Notes: generated by a model not told the origin, from the letters alone. 64,000 nucleotides of DNA from Mesostigma viride (GCA_009746045.1 RPFO01002252.1:1-64000), one strand, 5' to 3'; shown: positions 17,588 to 28,290, numbered from the stretch's first letter. Translations and numbers: made by a program.

Positions 17588-18025
17588 GGGAATACAGCAG
17601 TAGTGTAGAATAGTTAGACAGTGGCCTTGTACATGCCCGCCTACTACAGGCACTATACCAGCTGAGGCCTAGCCTTTTTAGTCATGTACATGTGTGCCTA
17701 TGATGAGCCACCCTCCAGATGATGCCTAGCTTTATTTAATTATGCAGTGCCCATGCAGGGAGTAACTCCCTGCTGAGCAGCCATGCCCTAGCTTTTTGTA
17801 TAGCTATGCTGATCTTCCCCCCCATGACAGGCTCCCCCTTCGCTGGGCATAGCTTGAAGATCATGGGGATGCAAGTGCCCTGGTGCACCTAGAGCAAGGG
17901 TCCTTTACATCCCCACCCTTGCAGGAAGTAGCTTAGGATGTATGATAGGCCATATGCCCCTTTCTCAAGGGCTATGTGCTACATATACTCCCAACGGAGT
18001 TATGTTACAATTCAATTCAATTCAT
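17588..18025 (+). mobile_element. 3' untranslated end and tail of the ORF1-only element
   Basis: Non-coding sequence ends with CTCCCAACGGAG (a small hairpin) and then the tail ACAATTCAATTCAATTCATTC. A very similar hairpin-plus-tail end occurs at about 30,860-30,915, so it marks a shared 3' end of a retroelement family that was probably mobilised in trans. LINE-B coding sequence begins immediately after. Confidence 0.5.
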
Positions 18026-18085
18026 TCTCACTTTTGGCGGCACCCCAATGACGAAGTGCCTTTTCGAGTACACGGCAGACTGGGG
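18026..18085 (+). mobile_element. LINE-B copy I, left fragment, interrupted by LINE-A
   Basis: The translation reads TKCLFEYTADWGYIY, which matches SKCIFEYTADWGYD in the LINE-B copy at 31374-32360. The reading resumes at about 24,612 on the far side of LINE-A. The break is at GGGGATATATATA, a TA-rich stretch that LINE-A used as its target. Confidence 0.75.
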
Positions 18086-18630
18086 ATATATATATTAAAA
18101 ATATAATTACTTACAGCAGAGTGAAATCACTCAAACCAAAGCAAACGCCCAGCTATAAACCTATATACAGAGCCATGTCAAAGCTCTATACTACGATAAG
18201 ACCAATGGAAACGCCTAACGGGAGGAACCTAATAGCCCTGCTGCACCGCAAAATCAGCCCGCGTACGGCGGAGCATGATGTCCGCCATGGCCCGAGTCAG
18301 CGCCACCGACAAGCGCTGACGCCAATATGACGTCCAGGTCCGCGCCGACCATGGGGCCCGCTGGCCCTCCAGGTCCAGCCGGTCCTCCCGGAGCCGGCAA
18401 CACTCCTTGAAGAAGGCGGAGGTCAGGGGCCCCATGGCCCCAAACTCCTCCAGGACAAAGGGCACCACACGATGGTGCCCGACGTCGCCGTAGGCCAGGA
18501 GCTTGGCCCGCTCCGCCCGGTCCGCCGTGTAACCTGCCGTGAGGGAGGCCCCAGCCACGTGGCTAAGAGCCAAGGGCCGCGCCACCGAAACGTCAATAAG
18601 CAGATGCCGGCCACCCCCCTCAAAGTCCAG
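18086..18630 (-). mobile_element. 5'-truncated inverted copy of the LINE-A 3' end
   Basis: This segment is the reverse complement of about 24,075-24,600: the end of the LINE-A endonuclease domain, its stop and the 3' UTR. It is nearly base-for-base identical to the full copy, so it is recent. Its own 3' end (TATATTAAAAATATAATTAC) abuts the LINE-B target. Its truncated 5' end abuts GGGATATATATA at 18631, directly before the full-length LINE-A. Confidence 0.85.
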
Positions 18631-18640
18631 GGGATATATA

Positions 18641-19197
18641 TATTATAGCACCGGCGGGCTTCAAAGTGCCGGACGGCAGGCGGTACCACCATTCCGTGGC
18701 AGCTTGGCCCAGTTTGCTACCGGCTGGCACACGTTTTCAGTGAATTTTGGGCTCCAGATTTAAATGCAACGTGCGGTTTGAGGCAGGGGAAAACATGCGT
18801 GGACGATAGGAATTATAGCACCGGCGGGCTTCAAAGTGCCGGACGGCAGGCGGTACCACCATTCCGTGGCAGCTTGGCCCAGTTTGCTACCGGCTGGCAC
18901 ACGTTTTCAGTGAATTTTGGGCTCCAGATTTAAATGCAACGTGCGGTTTGAGGCAGGGGAAAACATGCGTGGACGATAGGAATTATAGCACCGGCGGGCT
19001 TCAAAGTGCCGGACGGCAGGCGGTACCACCATTCCGTGGCAGCTTGGCCCAGTTTGCTACCGGCTGGCACACGTTTTCAGTGAATTTTGGGCTCCAGATT
19101 TAAATGCAACGTGCGGTTTGAGGCAGGGGAAAACATGCGTGGACGATAGGAATTATAGCACCGGCGGGCTTCAAAGTGCCGGACGGCAGGCGGTACC
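18641..19197 (+). repeat. 170-bp tandem monomers forming the LINE-A 5' UTR
   Basis: The phrase ATTATAGCACCGGCGGGCTT recurs at 18642, 18812, 18982 and 19152, an exact 170-bp period: three full monomers and a partial one. The copies are identical over almost all bases. Tandem 5' monomers act as internal promoters in mouse L1; the same role here is inference. Confidence 0.9.
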
Positions 19198-19199
19198 GC

Positions 19200-19300
19200 G
19201 ACCGCAGCGCGTTGGGGGGCTGCCGCCCCCCAAACCCCCCGCGTGGGGGGCTCCGCCCCCCACACCCCCCGCCCCCCCCCTCGGTGGCTGCCACGCCTGC
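19200..19300. repeat. G/C-run hairpins, G-quadruplex-prone
   Basis: Blocks of six G and six C alternate (GGGGGGCTGCCGCCCCCC, then GTGGGGGGCTCCGCCCCCC). They can fold as strong hairpins or G-quadruplexes in the LINE-A leader, just before the ATG at 19312. Confidence 0.6.
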
Positions 19301-19311
19301 CCTGATTGTTC

Positions 19312-20139
19312 ATGGACGACCCACGACCCCCTTCGCCCAACGGCTCCCCCGCTCCCCGGTTGGCGCCTCGGCGGTCCTCTCGGCTTGCGGCCCTTCTTGC
19401 GGAGGTGGGCGACCCGGCTGCGGGGGGCTCGGGCGCCCCGGTCTCCCCCTCCTTGGTCTGCGAGGTCTGCCGGAGCGGGCACCGCGGGCACCACATGTTA
19501 GTTTGTGATGCTTGCAATTCCGGGTGGCACTTGCAGTGTCTTACTCCCCGGCTCTACCGGGTCCCGCCGGGCTCCTGGACGTGCCCGCGCTGTCCCCCCC
19601 GGCGGGCCCCCGGGCTGCCCTCCCCGCTGGGTGCTCCGGCCCCCTGCCCCGTGTGCCCCCCTGCCGAGGCCCTCGGGGCGGGCCGTGGCCTGCCCGATGG
19701 GGCCGCCGTTGCTCGGGCCCTGGCGCCCTCGGCCCCGGGGCCCCACCCGTCGCCTGGCCCCGCCGACGGGGGCGCGGCGCTGTCGCCTGGGCTGAGCCCG
19801 GCCGACTCCCCGGCGGGCCTGGCGACCCCGGCGCCCGCCCCCGGCCCCTCGCTCCCCGACGCTCTGGCCTCCCTTCCCCCGGCCGCGGTTGGCCACCCAG
19901 CCGCCACCCCCGTCCTTGCCGCGTGGGACGGCGGCCCCCGGGCCCACGCGTTCACCTCGTGGCCGCCCTCGCACATTGTCGGCGTGGTGGGCCGCGCCAC
20001 CTTTTCTTGGGCGTACTGCCCTTTGTTGCTGGACGCGGTCGGGCTCCAGGCCGCCTTCCCCTCGCTCCCTAGGCCCCCGGCCTTCCTGGCCCTAGTTGCG
20101 CAGGTGCGGGCGACATTTCTTTCCGCCGCCCCCCGGTGA
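19312..20139 (+). CDS. LINE-A protein, part 1: PHD finger and Pro-rich linker
   Basis: From the ATG at 19312. Residues about 45-95 form a PHD finger: CEVCRSGHRGHHMLVCD, C..GWHLQCL, then W(T)CPRC, with the C4HC3 ligand order. PHD fingers bind histone H3 tails and could tether the element to particular chromatin. A long Pro/Ala-rich linker follows, then AFTSWPPSHIVGVVGRATF and the start of a new domain. The frame stops at 20139, just after a C6 run (20128-20133), and the next frame continues the sequence without a gap. Confidence 0.75.
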   Translation: MDDPRPPSPNGSPAPRLAPRRSSRLAALLAEVGDPAAGGSGAPVSPSLVCEVCRSGHRGHHMLVCDACNSGWHLQCLTPRLYRVPPGSWTCPRCPPRRAPGLPSPLGAPAPCPVCPPAEALGAGRGLPDGAAVARALAPSAPGPHPSPGPADGGAALSPGLSPADSPAGLATPAPAPGPSLPDALASLPPAAVGHPAATPVLAAWDGGPRAHAFTSWPPSHIVGVVGRATFSWAYCPLLLDAVGLQAAFPSLPRPPAFLALVAQVRATFLSAAPR

Positions 20140-20768
20140 CGGCCTCGACTCTTTGGGGGTATGTCTTGGAAGGATATCACGCCGGCTGCCGGCTGCCGTG
20201 GCATCTCCCGGCCGCCCGGCAGGAAGAGCTGCTTTCCCTGGACGAGCGGGTGGGTCAGGCGGTGGTCGAGTTCGTCACGGCGGTGGCTCGAGACGCACAG
20301 GTCTCGGTGCGGGCGGCCTACCTCGCGGGCGGCGCCGACCTGGGCCTCATGTCCCCGCGGCAGCTTCGCCTCTTCTTGGACGCCCAGGCCCCGCCTCCCG
20401 GCCCGGTTGCCAGTGGGGGCTTTCTCATCACCTCCCTCAGCCTGGCGCAGGCCGCCATGCTGCGTGTGGAGTTCGGGGCCCCCATCGCGGTTCAGGGCGG
20501 CCAGGCCATCTTGGTGGACTCGGCCGGGCGCGCCCAGCCCCTAACCGCGGGGACGCCTGTTTCTGCCTTCCTCCACGACATCCTGGAGTTGGCAGGCATC
20601 CCGCACGAATGGCACCCCGCGGCTGACCAACCGGTCGGCATCCTCTCGCGCGCCCAGATTGCCGCCTCCCGGGTTGCTGGGAGGCCGGCTGGGACCCGCC
20701 CCCCCTCATGTCCGGTCCCTTCTGGAGGGGGACGACCCCGAGTCGGGCTCCTGTGCCATCTGCCTTGA
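20140..20768 (+). CDS. LINE-A protein, part 2: unrecognised globular domain
   Basis: The frame continues part 1 with STLWGYVLEGYHAGCRLPW, a long helical segment (LDERVGQAVVEFVTAVARDA) and strand-like segments (GGFLITSLSLAQAAML, PIAVQGGQAILVDSAG). It ends soon after a C7 run (20699-20705), where the RING frame takes over. I do not recognise the domain. Its position is where some LINEs carry a protease (for example Ulp1 in NeSL), but no catalytic triad is evident. Confidence 0.55.
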
Positions 20769-21585
20769 GCCCTTCCGGCCGGGGGATGGCTTGTGTCGCC
20801 TGCCCGCGTGCGGCCACACATTCCATCAAGCGTGCATCGCGCGCAGCTTGCTCCACTCCGTGCCGCGCTGCCCGTTGTGCCGGGCTGTTGTGCCGCCCCC
20901 TGGGACTGCGCTTCCTCTCGGCCCGCCCCCGGTCTCGCTGGGTCCCCTGCCGGGTCCCCACCGGGCCCCGGGGCCAGCTGCCTCCCCGACCCCTCGGCCT
21001 CCGCCCCCGGCCTCGTTGCCGGGGCCTGGGGTGGTCGCGGGCGCGCTGGCGAGTCCCCCTGGGAGGGGCGCCGGCGTTCTCGATCCCCCTCCGCTGGGGG
21101 TCTCCCCGGTGGGCACTGCCTCCTCCGTGGCCCCGGCGGGCCTGCCGGGCGCTGGTCGGGTCGTGGTGCGCGCGCCTGCCGGCCCGGCTGGGGAGACGCC
21201 GCAGGCCCCACGTCCTGCCTTTGCTGGCGCCGCTCCCCGCCACTCAGCGCCCGCCGACGGCCTTCACCGGTGTGCCGTGCTGCTTCCCACGGGGTCCCCG
21301 TGTGCGGGTGTGTTCCACAACCGTAACCTCCTCTGCCAGCACCTTCGCGCTGTGCACCCCGATCTCGGCGCGGCGGATCTGCAGGCCATGAGCTGTTACC
21401 GGTGCCCGGAAGCTCACTGCCAGCGGGTGTACTCCATTCACGGGCGCGCTCAGCACGCGCGCGCCTGTGTTGCTCAACGGCCCCTCAACCGGCCAGCAGT
21501 CCCGGCCCCCTCCCCCCTCCCGCCTCGGCTCCCCCGGCTCCCAGCCCCCGCCGCCCGACTACTCGGCCAGTTGGCGTTGGCTTGA
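20659..21585 (+). CDS. LINE-A protein, part 3: RING-H2 finger and C2H2-like fingers
   Basis: The RING-H2 finger begins CAICLEPFRPGDG, with CGHTFHQACI in the middle and CPLC at the end (residues about 31-75), matching C3H2C3. RING-H2 domains recruit E2 enzymes for ubiquitin transfer. After a Pro-rich linker, HRCAVLLPTGSPC, LCQHLRAVH and CYRCPEAHC, then HGRAQHARAC, give one or two C2H2/C2HC-like fingers of the sort that bind target DNA upstream of the RT in RLE-type LINEs. The frame runs out at 21585, within the linker before the RT. Confidence 0.75.
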   Translation: MPPPGLLGGRLGPAPPHVRSLLEGDDPESGSCAICLEPFRPGDGLCRLPACGHTFHQACIARSLLHSVPRCPLCRAVVPPPGTALPLGPPPVSLGPLPGPHRAPGPAASPTPRPPPPASLPGPGVVAGALASPPGRGAGVLDPPPLGVSPVGTASSVAPAGLPGAGRVVVRAPAGPAGETPQAPRPAFAGAAPRHSAPADGLHRCAVLLPTGSPCAGVFHNRNLLCQHLRAVHPDLGAADLQAMSCYRCPEAHCQRVYSIHGRAQHARACVAQRPLNRPAVPAPSPLPPRLPRLPAPAARLLGQLALA

Positions 21586-21693
21586 CACGGTCCCTGGGAT
21601 GCATGCGCCATCAACCCGACGTCTACCCTGACCGACCTCCCCCACCGCGCGCGTAGCCTTTTCGCGCAATGTGCAATCGTTTCTCTCCGGCGC

Positions 21694-24470
21694 ATGCACG
21701 CCGCTCCGGACGACCCGCTGGGCTTTAAACTGCACATGGTGACCCCCCGCCTGCTCCTCACCCCTCTCGGGCGTGGTGTGCGCGGCCTCCAGGGTGCGGT
21801 TATTGCCCGTTGCCGACGCTTTCTGCAGGGGGACTGGGAGGGGCTGTTTGGCGTGCCGCCCCCGCGCACGGCCCGGCTGTCGGGGGAGGTCAACTTCGAG
21901 CGGGTGGCCGCCGACGTCATCCGCCTCGTCCGCGAGGGGCAGCTCAGCCGGGCCATGACCCGCTTGGAAATGGCCAAGCTCGCCCCCGCCAATGCGGCTA
22001 CCCTGGCGGCCTTGGAGGCTCTTCACCCTGCGGAGCCCGGATTCCAGCTGCCCGTGCCGGACCCCCTGCCGGCCCCCCTCCGGCTGGACCGCGACTGCTT
22101 CCTGGAGGTGATGCGTGAGGTCCCGCGGGCTTCCTCTACCGGGCCGTCGGGCTGGCGCTACGAGCACTTGGAGGTCCTGGTGGGGCATGGGGGCGAGGAC
22201 ATTCTCTTTGACACCCTCATTGACCTGGCGGCTGGTCGCGTTCCTCCCGCTGCGCGCGAGTGGTTAGCGGGCGCTCGCCTCCTCGCTCTGCTCAAGGGTG
22301 TCTTGCCCCCCCCGAGGGCAAGGTGCGCCCGATCGCCTGCGGTGAGGTGCTCCGCAAGCTCGTGGGCAAAGTGATCTGCCGCCAAAAGGCGCCCGAGCTC
22401 CGTGCCTTTTTCTGCCCGCCCCTCGCAGCGGGTGAGACCTCGGTGGCGGCCCAGCTGGGGGTGACGACTCCAGGCGGGGCGGATATCCTCATCCATTCGG
22501 TGCAGGCCTACCTCGAGGCCCACCCCACCCACGCTGTCGTCAAGGTCGACTGCCACAACGCGTTCAACAGTCTGTCCCGCGCCAGCATGTTTGCGGCCGT
22601 CATGGAGTCCTTCGAGGACTTGTACGCTTGGACAGCCGTGTGCTACGGCCAGCCCGGCCAACTGGTTCACATCATGGAGGACGGCACTCGCGGCGGCCTG
22701 CTGTCGCGGTCGGGCACCCAGCAAGGGGACCCCCTGGGACCCCTGTACTTTGCCGCCCCCCTCCAGGGTTGCCTCCAAGCGGTCCATGCTGCCCACCCGG
22801 CGGTCGCTATTCAGGCCTACTTGGATGATATCTACCTGCTGGGCCCTGTGCCGGACACCACCGCGGCTCTGCTGGCACTGCAGACCGCGGTGGCCGACAT
22901 CAACCTCCAGTTGACCCTTGCCAAGTGCGCGGTGTACTCGCCCCAAGGTGATTGCTCCGGCTTTCCGCCCCAGCTCTTGGGCCGGGACGAGCGCCTCCAT
23001 GGGTTGGATGTCCTCGGCGTTCCGGTTGGCGACCCCGCGTTTGTCATCGATGCTCTGCGGGCCGCCCTCGAGGCACGCACTGAGGTACTGCCCTTGATTG
23101 CGCGCCTTCATGATTCGCAGACCAAGGGTCTGCTTCTGTGGTTTTGCGCTCACCCTCGCGTCGTTCACTGGCTCCGGGGCGCTCTTCCGTCTCAGGTCCG
23201 GCTGGCCGCCGAGGGCCACGACGAACGCATCCAGTCGGCCTTGGCGCAGCTGGTCCCGGGCCCCGACCTCCCGCCACATGCTATTCGCATTGCCTCCCTG
23301 CCTGCACGGATGGGTGGCTGCGGTCTGACTCGTGCCGCCCGGCTGGCCCCAGCAGCCTTTTTGGGCTCCGTCGCTCAGTCGTGGGCGGAAAGCTGCCGGC
23401 TCCTGCCCCTTTTGGCAACGGCAGCGCCTGACCTCCTGGACCCCAGCAGCCCTTTGCCCTTCGTCACCGCCATCCAGGAGGCCTATGCTGAGATCCAGCA
23501 GGCCTGTTCTCCCGTCCGTGCCGCTCAGGCGGTACAGCGCCACCTCCCTCGCGGCACTCCCTCGGTCGCCTCCGTTCAATCTCCCGCCGCATTCCCTGCT
23601 CGCGTCATCGATAAACACCAGAAAACCTACGCGGGTATTCTGCACACGGCTGATTGGATTGCTCTTTTCGCGGACCTCAACGCCCAGGGACGTGCGTGGC
23701 TGTTCTCGCTTTCCTTGCGGAGTGTGGGCTCGGCGTACCTTCGTGCTCTTCCCATGGCCCCCCCATTCGCCTTGGCTCCCAGCCACTACTCGGTGGCGCT
23801 CCGGCACCAGCTATTTGCCCCGCAGCCTCTTGTTCCGGCCGGGCGGCCTTGTGGTAGCTGTGGGCAGCCGCTGGATCCCACGGGGACTCACTACCTTGCC
23901 TGCATGGGGGGCCAACAGAATCAGAATTGGTATTTGTATTTGCACACTGTCCTCCTGACGGTGGTGCTCGCCATGATTCGGTCGGTTTTCCCCCACGCGA
24001 ACATCCGGTCCGAGGATGCGGATGGCGCTGCCTTCTATTCCCCCAACCACCGGCCTGACATCGTGGTGCTGGACTTTGAGGGGGGTGGCCGGCATCTGCT
24101 TATTGACGTTTCGGTGGCGCGGCCCTTGGCTCTTAGCCACGTGGCTGGGGCCTCCCTCACGGCAGGTTACACGGCGGACCGGGCGGAGCGGGCCAAGCTC
24201 CTGGCCTACGGCGACGTCGGGCACCATCGTGTGGTGCCCTTTGTCCTGGAGGAGTTTGGGGCCATGGGGCCCCTGACCTCCGCCTTCTTCAAGGAGTGTT
24301 GCCGGCTCCGGGAGGACCGGCTGGACCTGGAGGGCCAGCGGGCCCCATGGTCGGCGCGGACCTGGACGTCATATTGGCGTCAGCGCTTGTCGGTGGCGCT
24401 GACTCGGGCCATGGCGGACATCATGCTCCGCCGTACGCGGGCTGATTTTGCGGTGCAGCAGGGCTATTAG
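21694..24470 (+). CDS. LINE-A protein, part 4: reverse transcriptase and restriction-like endonuclease
   Basis: Two frames join at a C8 run (22302-22309): PSGWRYEHLEVL precedes it, and EGKVRPIACGEVLRKLVGK follows. RT motifs: VVKVDCHNAFNSL (motif A, catalytic Asp), GTQQGDPLGPLYF (motif B), AYLDDIYLL (motif C, catalytic Asp pair, about 22819). Downstream, CGSCGQPLDPTGTHYLAC is the gag-knuckle-like CCHC seen before the endonuclease in R2-type elements. RPDIVVLDF...LLIDVSV (24,050-24,110) is the PD-(D/E)xK restriction-like endonuclease. Stop TAG ends at 24470. This protein nicks target DNA and primes reverse transcription there. Confidence 0.85.
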
Positions 24471-24611
24471 GTTCCTCCCGTTAGGCGTTTCCATTGGTCT
24501 TATCGTAGTATAGAGCTTTGACATGGCTCTGTATATAGGTTTATAGCTGGGCGTTTGCTTTGGTTTGAGTGATTTCACTCTGCTGTAAGTAATTATATTT
24601 TTAATATATAT

Positions 24612-25440
24612 ATACCGGCTACTTCTACATAAAAATCATAGGATGCACCCGGGTCGCCTGCGCTGGCACCCCGAGTGGCCGGGCTACACCTGGATCAAGA
24701 ACATTACCTTGGCAGTTGATCACCCATTGCCGGCCGTTGACAAACGGGCCACCGACGTCCAGCACCTGCTTAGGCATCGGGGTCAATTCCCAACTGCACC
24801 ACCGGTACTCCCACGCGGCGGCGTGCTTATGCAACTTTCCAGATGAAACAATTGAGCACAGATTTCTGGACTGCCAACTCGCAGGGGTTTGGCAATGGCT
24901 GCTGGGTATATGGGCCAAGTGGATGGCTATTACAGCTCCCCCCACCACCGTCACACTATCTACGGTTATTTTCGGCATCACGGGATTACGGGCCGACGCG
25001 AGCCTCACAGCCAACCAGATGGCATGGATATGGCTACGCACGACGATGCTTCACACCATATGGCAAGTTCGCAACGAGACCGTATTCACGTTACGTGCCG
25101 CGTACACGAGATCGAGGTGCCGTGGTCCGCCGGTTTAATTATCTCCTCTTGGAACCTGGCTAGCTATGCGTCGTTACTGGCTGAGTCCTGGCGACGGAAC
25201 AACACAAAGTATGGGACCCGGGCCCTAACAATGACACCCCCAGCCCACTGGAAGTCTTCCATGCACTCATGGGCATGAACCAGGTCTTTACACTTATGCC
25301 GGATGACGATATATCTACAGTACAATGGCTACCTTGGTCGCAGGGCGCGCCTTATTAATGCGGGCACCCCAATTTAGGCACAACTAGGCATTTCAGGCTA
25401 TTTTTGGCATACCTGGGTCACCTTAACTGTTATATGGAAA
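24612..25440 (+). mobile_element. LINE-B copy I, right fragment (3' end)
   Basis: This continues the reading interrupted at 18085: HPGRLRWHPEWPGYTWIKNI (compare HPGRARWGIHWPGYTWVKMI in the other copy), then TAVDKRATDVQHLL-like and ETIEHRFLDCQLAGVWQWL, and ends with WLPWSQGAPY and TAA at 25358. Small frame changes are present. The C-x..H-x-C pattern near ETIEHRFL belongs to the zf-RVT-like domain at the LINE-B C-terminus. A short AT-rich 3' UTR follows. Confidence 0.75.
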
Positions 25441-25937
25441 TAAACTAACACCCATTTCACCGGAAATTTGCATACAAGCATGCAAGGACTTGCTGATACT
25501 CACTCCCCATTTTACATCTCTGGTCAGTAAGTAATTAGAACACTGCCCTATCGGTCGGACAGCCGAAGGGAGGTTATTGGAAGTCAAAACCTTTCTATAC
25601 GACGAATCACAACAACTGGGCAAACTTACTGGTGTACAACAGGTGGCCAACCGCTGGGCTGGCGTACACCGCCTCAGCCTCCGGGGCAAGGTCCTCGTCA
25701 CGAACCAGCTGCTGTTCTCCAAGCTGCTGTACTTCGGTCAGGCCCACCCACCGGATGAACACACCGTGTCTCTTATTCAACGACTGGGGCATAACTTTGT
25801 TTGGAAAAAATCGAGTGATCTCAGCCGCCAGGTACACGGATGGATCAGAGAGTCAATGTCTTTTATGCCGTGGCCTCTTGGAGGACTAGGCTTACACAAT
25901 ATGCAATCGCGTTTATATGGTCGGTCCAAACAAGTTA

Positions 25938-26285
25938 ATTAATTAATTAATTAATTAAACTCGTGCTCCCGTTGGGGAGTCACGGAGCACCGAAGTGCTT
26001 TTAATCCCTGTGTGTGCACTACAGGAGAAAGGGCAGAGACCCCCAGTCTCCTTCATGCCAAAGGCATGCCACAGCTGCAATCGGGCGCGGCTAGCGAAAA
26101 GGACAGGCTAACGATCCGGCAAACTGTGGGTGCAATAAGACCCATGTGAGCATATCATAGCAAGGAGCGTGGGCAAGTAATCTGAACATAGCCAGGGCGT
26201 AGCATGGCTGTACTAGGACTAGGCTAAGGCTATGGCTGGTTGTGTACCGTGCGTTGGCGGCACGTGACTAGGTGTGTTGGCACAG
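25938..26285 (-). mobile_element. SINE-like element with (TTAA)n tail, copy 1
   Basis: A 348-bp insert flanked by a 12-bp target duplication CCAAACAAGTTA (25926-25937 and 26286-26297). It lies in minus orientation, with its 3' tail (TTAA)n at the left. The 3' end has two hairpins: AGCAC-TTCG-GTGCT and a CTCCC/GGGAG stem. There is no coding capacity. The same end occurs at 26846, 49445 and 50378. No clear tRNA-type A/B boxes are seen. Confidence 0.85.
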
Positions 26286-26845
26286 CCAAACAAGTTATCT
26301 CTGCCCATGTGCATTGGTGTCAACACACACCCTGGATGTCTTCTGGCACGTGTAACCCTCTCACGTCTTACTCATCACTCCAACGGTATTTCCTGGCACT
26401 CTGGAGCCGCACTGCTTACTGCTCGCCTCCCCTCCCCGAAGCTCACCAGAGGTCTTCCTTGACCAGTACTGGGCTCGTATATGGCAAGGCTTTATGGCAC
26501 TTAAACCCGACCGCCTATTATTCCCCACACTACGTGAGGAAGTTGCACGCCAACCCCTATTCTTTAATGATATATACCTCAACCCCCTTAATCGCCCCTT
26601 CGGATGCTTAAGTGGCCCTAACCCCTATGAAGGCTTCATAACATCCCCCCACCCTGTAACCACTATTCTCCACCTGTATATTCTCCACGGTGACTGCTAC
26701 CGCCTCTTAACATATAACGAACTGGCTGCCTGGGTCCCCAATATGCCTACTTATTATGCTGCCTGGGCCGCGCTAGTACAAGCCATACCCCCACGCTGGT
26801 ACACACTCATGACTTCTCCCCGTGCCCCCTATAAAGCTGGTGAAT

Positions 26846-26979
26846 TAATTAATTAATTAATTAGACTCGTGCTCCCGTTGGGGAGTCGATCACGGAGCAT
26901 TAACCCCGATGGATGGATGGATGGGTGCAAACATTCCTACCGGTCTAATCTATCTACATTGGCTACATACTACATCTAC
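26846..26979 (-). mobile_element. SINE-like element with (TTAA)n tail, copy 2 (short)
   Basis: A 134-bp insert flanked by the 12-bp duplication AAGCTGGTGAAT (26834-26845 and 26980-26991). It starts with the (TTAA)n tail and CTCGTGCTCCCGTTGGGGAG of copy 1 and then diverges, including GATG repeats. It is 5'-truncated or a related subfamily. Confidence 0.8.
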
Positions 26980-27336
26980 AAGCTGGTGAATGGTGCTGCT
27001 TTTGTCCATACAACACGACCGCAACATGCTCGGGGAAGGTGATCGCAGAGCTCCCCCTTGGAACCCTGCACGTTCAACTACTGGCGCCGCTGAGCGGCCA
27101 CAATGGCTGTCTGGCTCAACTTACAGTGGTGTTCCTCCCCACCCAGCTATGCCACCGGATTCGGGTTGTACCTTGGTCCCTTGAACAATCATGTGTATAC
27201 CAACCCAACCCCAACCTTCCAGACGCTGCTATTATTTGGCTACATGTGGGATCAACTCGCCTGGACATGTTGTCATTGGATCCAATGGAATTTGGCTGGG
27301 TGCTAAATCAGGGTGACAGCAGAATTGTAAAAGGCC

Positions 27337-27799
<463 letters not shown>

Positions 27800-27859
27800 T
27801 GCACTTACCCGGAAAAAAAAAACTAAAAAAGCATGCAAGTATGCAAGTATATATACTAC

Positions 27860-28290
27860 TATATATTCTGATCAGGCACTCCGCAAAGGTGAAAACCATT
27901 TGCGTTCAGTGCCGGGCCGCGGAAAACGCGGAAAAACGCGATCTGCAAATGAATCCGACCGGAATCGAACTGGGGACCTCTCGCACCAACTTTCGCTGAC
28001 TATAGGACGGATGTCTCCGGTTACCATGGCATCGCCAACTTACACCTACAGTCATCCGCAAAAGTTCTCCTATCCGGGGAGTGATGCAAGCCTGTCGGAT
28101 TTGGTACTAGATAAATCACTCGAGATCTGTGTGTAGGAGTACTAAACACGTGTCTGCACGCGAGACTTGTTCAGTCTCGCAACGTGAGACGGGCTGAACA
28201 CGGCTGAATCCTTCTTTAGAAGGGGGCGTAGCCGGTACTATCGAAATCAGCCAAGCGTATATTCTGATCAGGCACTCCGCAAAGGTGGTA
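27860..28290. repeat. repeat with a tRNA-like B-box and a 28-bp direct repeat
   Basis: TATTCTGATCAGGCACTCCG plus CAAAGGTG occurs at about 27866 and 28260. Between them, on the minus strand at about 27957-27973, CAGTTCGATTCCGG resembles the Pol III B box or the T-loop of a tRNA. No cloverleaf can be drawn, so a tRNA-derived SINE fragment is more likely than a tRNA gene. Confidence 0.35.

Larger units (their letters stand above)
18641..24600 (+). mobile_element. LINE-A: full-length PHD/RING/RT/RLE retrotransposon
   Basis: Order: 170-bp tandem monomers (18641-19197), a very GC-rich leader, then coding sequence from 19312 to 24470 for PHD finger, unknown domain, RING-H2, C2H2-like fingers, reverse transcriptase and C-terminal restriction-like endonuclease, then a 3' UTR ending in TTTTTAATATATATA. 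The RLE at the C-terminus and Cys/His fingers before the RT put it with the early-branching R2/NeSL/HERO-type LINEs rather than APE-type LINEs. It is inserted in LINE-B at a TATATA site. All four frame breaks found so far lie in or near C-rich stretches. Confidence 0.85.

Noticed and set aside
22158-23807. 549-residue minus-strand ORF across the LINE-A reverse transcriptase
   Set aside because: RT and endonuclease motifs lie on the plus strand; the minus frame is an antisense shadow.
27957-27973. Candidate tRNA gene on the minus strand
   Set aside because: A B-box-like stretch is present, but no acceptor stem or complete cloverleaf can be formed. Kept only as a SINE-like hint.
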